Positions 12,780 through 12,801 of a DNA stretch of 12,801 nt are shown here, in pieces. The DNA lies in NCBI GenBank assembly GCA_964577825.1, contig CAZOBJ010000091.1:1-12801 (forward strand). The letters run 5' to 3'. Numbering within the stretch: position 1 is the stretch's first letter; every line of letters starts with the position of its first letter. Below the pieces are notes generated by a model. It saw only the letters and a list, made by a program, of their open reading frames with translations, was not told the DNA's origin and did no database searches. Both the position numbers and the translations under genes were made by a program. Origin of the DNA: CAZOBJ01 sp964577825 (GTDB lineage: Bacteria; Planctomycetota; SZUA-567; JAFGNG01).

Positions 12780-12801
12780 ATGGCCAAGCAGACCTCGACC
12801 G
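12780..12801 (+). CDS. Start of a partial gene, probably recA
   Basis: Seven codons (MAKQTST) and one base remain before the window ends. ATG 12780 follows AGGAG (12768-12772) at normal spacing, under a good promoter. The residues alone prove nothing, but RecA proteins often open with MAK-like sequences, and thpR directly upstream of recA is a frequent gene order. The identity is therefore an inference from context. Confidence 0.5.

Noticed and set aside
1..12801. CRISPR array, transposase or phage genes
   Set aside because: No regularly spaced repeats, transposase, integrase or phage structural motif was seen in any frame.

Overview
The window is strongly GC-rich bacterial chromosomal DNA from an organism I cannot name. 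The bS21 protein, the PfkB-type kinase next to a 2'-5' RNA ligase upstream of a probable recA, and the mix of a GH106-like glycosidase, a fucose-isomerase-like protein and a DegT aminotransferase recall the Planctomycetota/Hydrogenedentota/Sumerlaeota group of environmental genomes. That assignment is an inference and is weak. Good Shine-Dalgarno (SD) sites precede most genes. Six promoters share a -35 hexamer, a spacer of exactly 17 bp and a TA-starting -10, so an ordinary housekeeping sigma factor explains most transcription starts.

Layout. (1) 1-152: tRNA-Glu(CTC) on the minus strand, with its own promoter and a 5'-terminal leader hairpin. (2) 152-564: non-coding, with a duplicated 15-mer and a possible flagellar-type promoter. 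(3) 565-1344: a DUF5610-like protein. (4) 1376-6494: a promoter, a hairpin leader, a 1183-residue GH106-like glycoside hydrolase without signal peptide, and an L-fucose/L-arabinose isomerase-like protein. (5) 6495-7074: a 580-bp intergenic stretch with a full transcription unit (promoter, long nested hairpins, stem plus T-run) that encodes no convincing protein. It is the best candidate here for something undescribed. (6) 6947-10597: a second promoter driving a cyclase/kynurenine-formamidase-fold protein without its metal ligands, an AAC(3)-type acetyltransferase fused to a degenerate xylose-isomerase-like TIM barrel, and a DegT/DnrJ/EryC1/StrS sugar aminotransferase. (7) 10639-12801: conserved housekeeping genes, namely rpsU with a perfect SD and a UUG start, a terminator, a PfkB kinase, thpR, and the promoter and first codons of a gene that is probably recA.

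How the genes may work together. Regions 4 to 6 read as an accessory carbohydrate module: a glycosidase and an isomerase-like protein for deoxysugars, followed by a PLP aminotransferase and an N-acetyltransferase, the usual pair for making an N-acylated amino sugar. Three proteins of this module (isomerase-like, cyclase, TIM domain) keep their folds but have lost family metal ligands, so the named activities should not be taken literally. The structured RNA lies between the two halves of the module, and CGTAC/GTACG dyads precede both the isomerase gene and the cyclase operon, which makes shared control possible but unproven.
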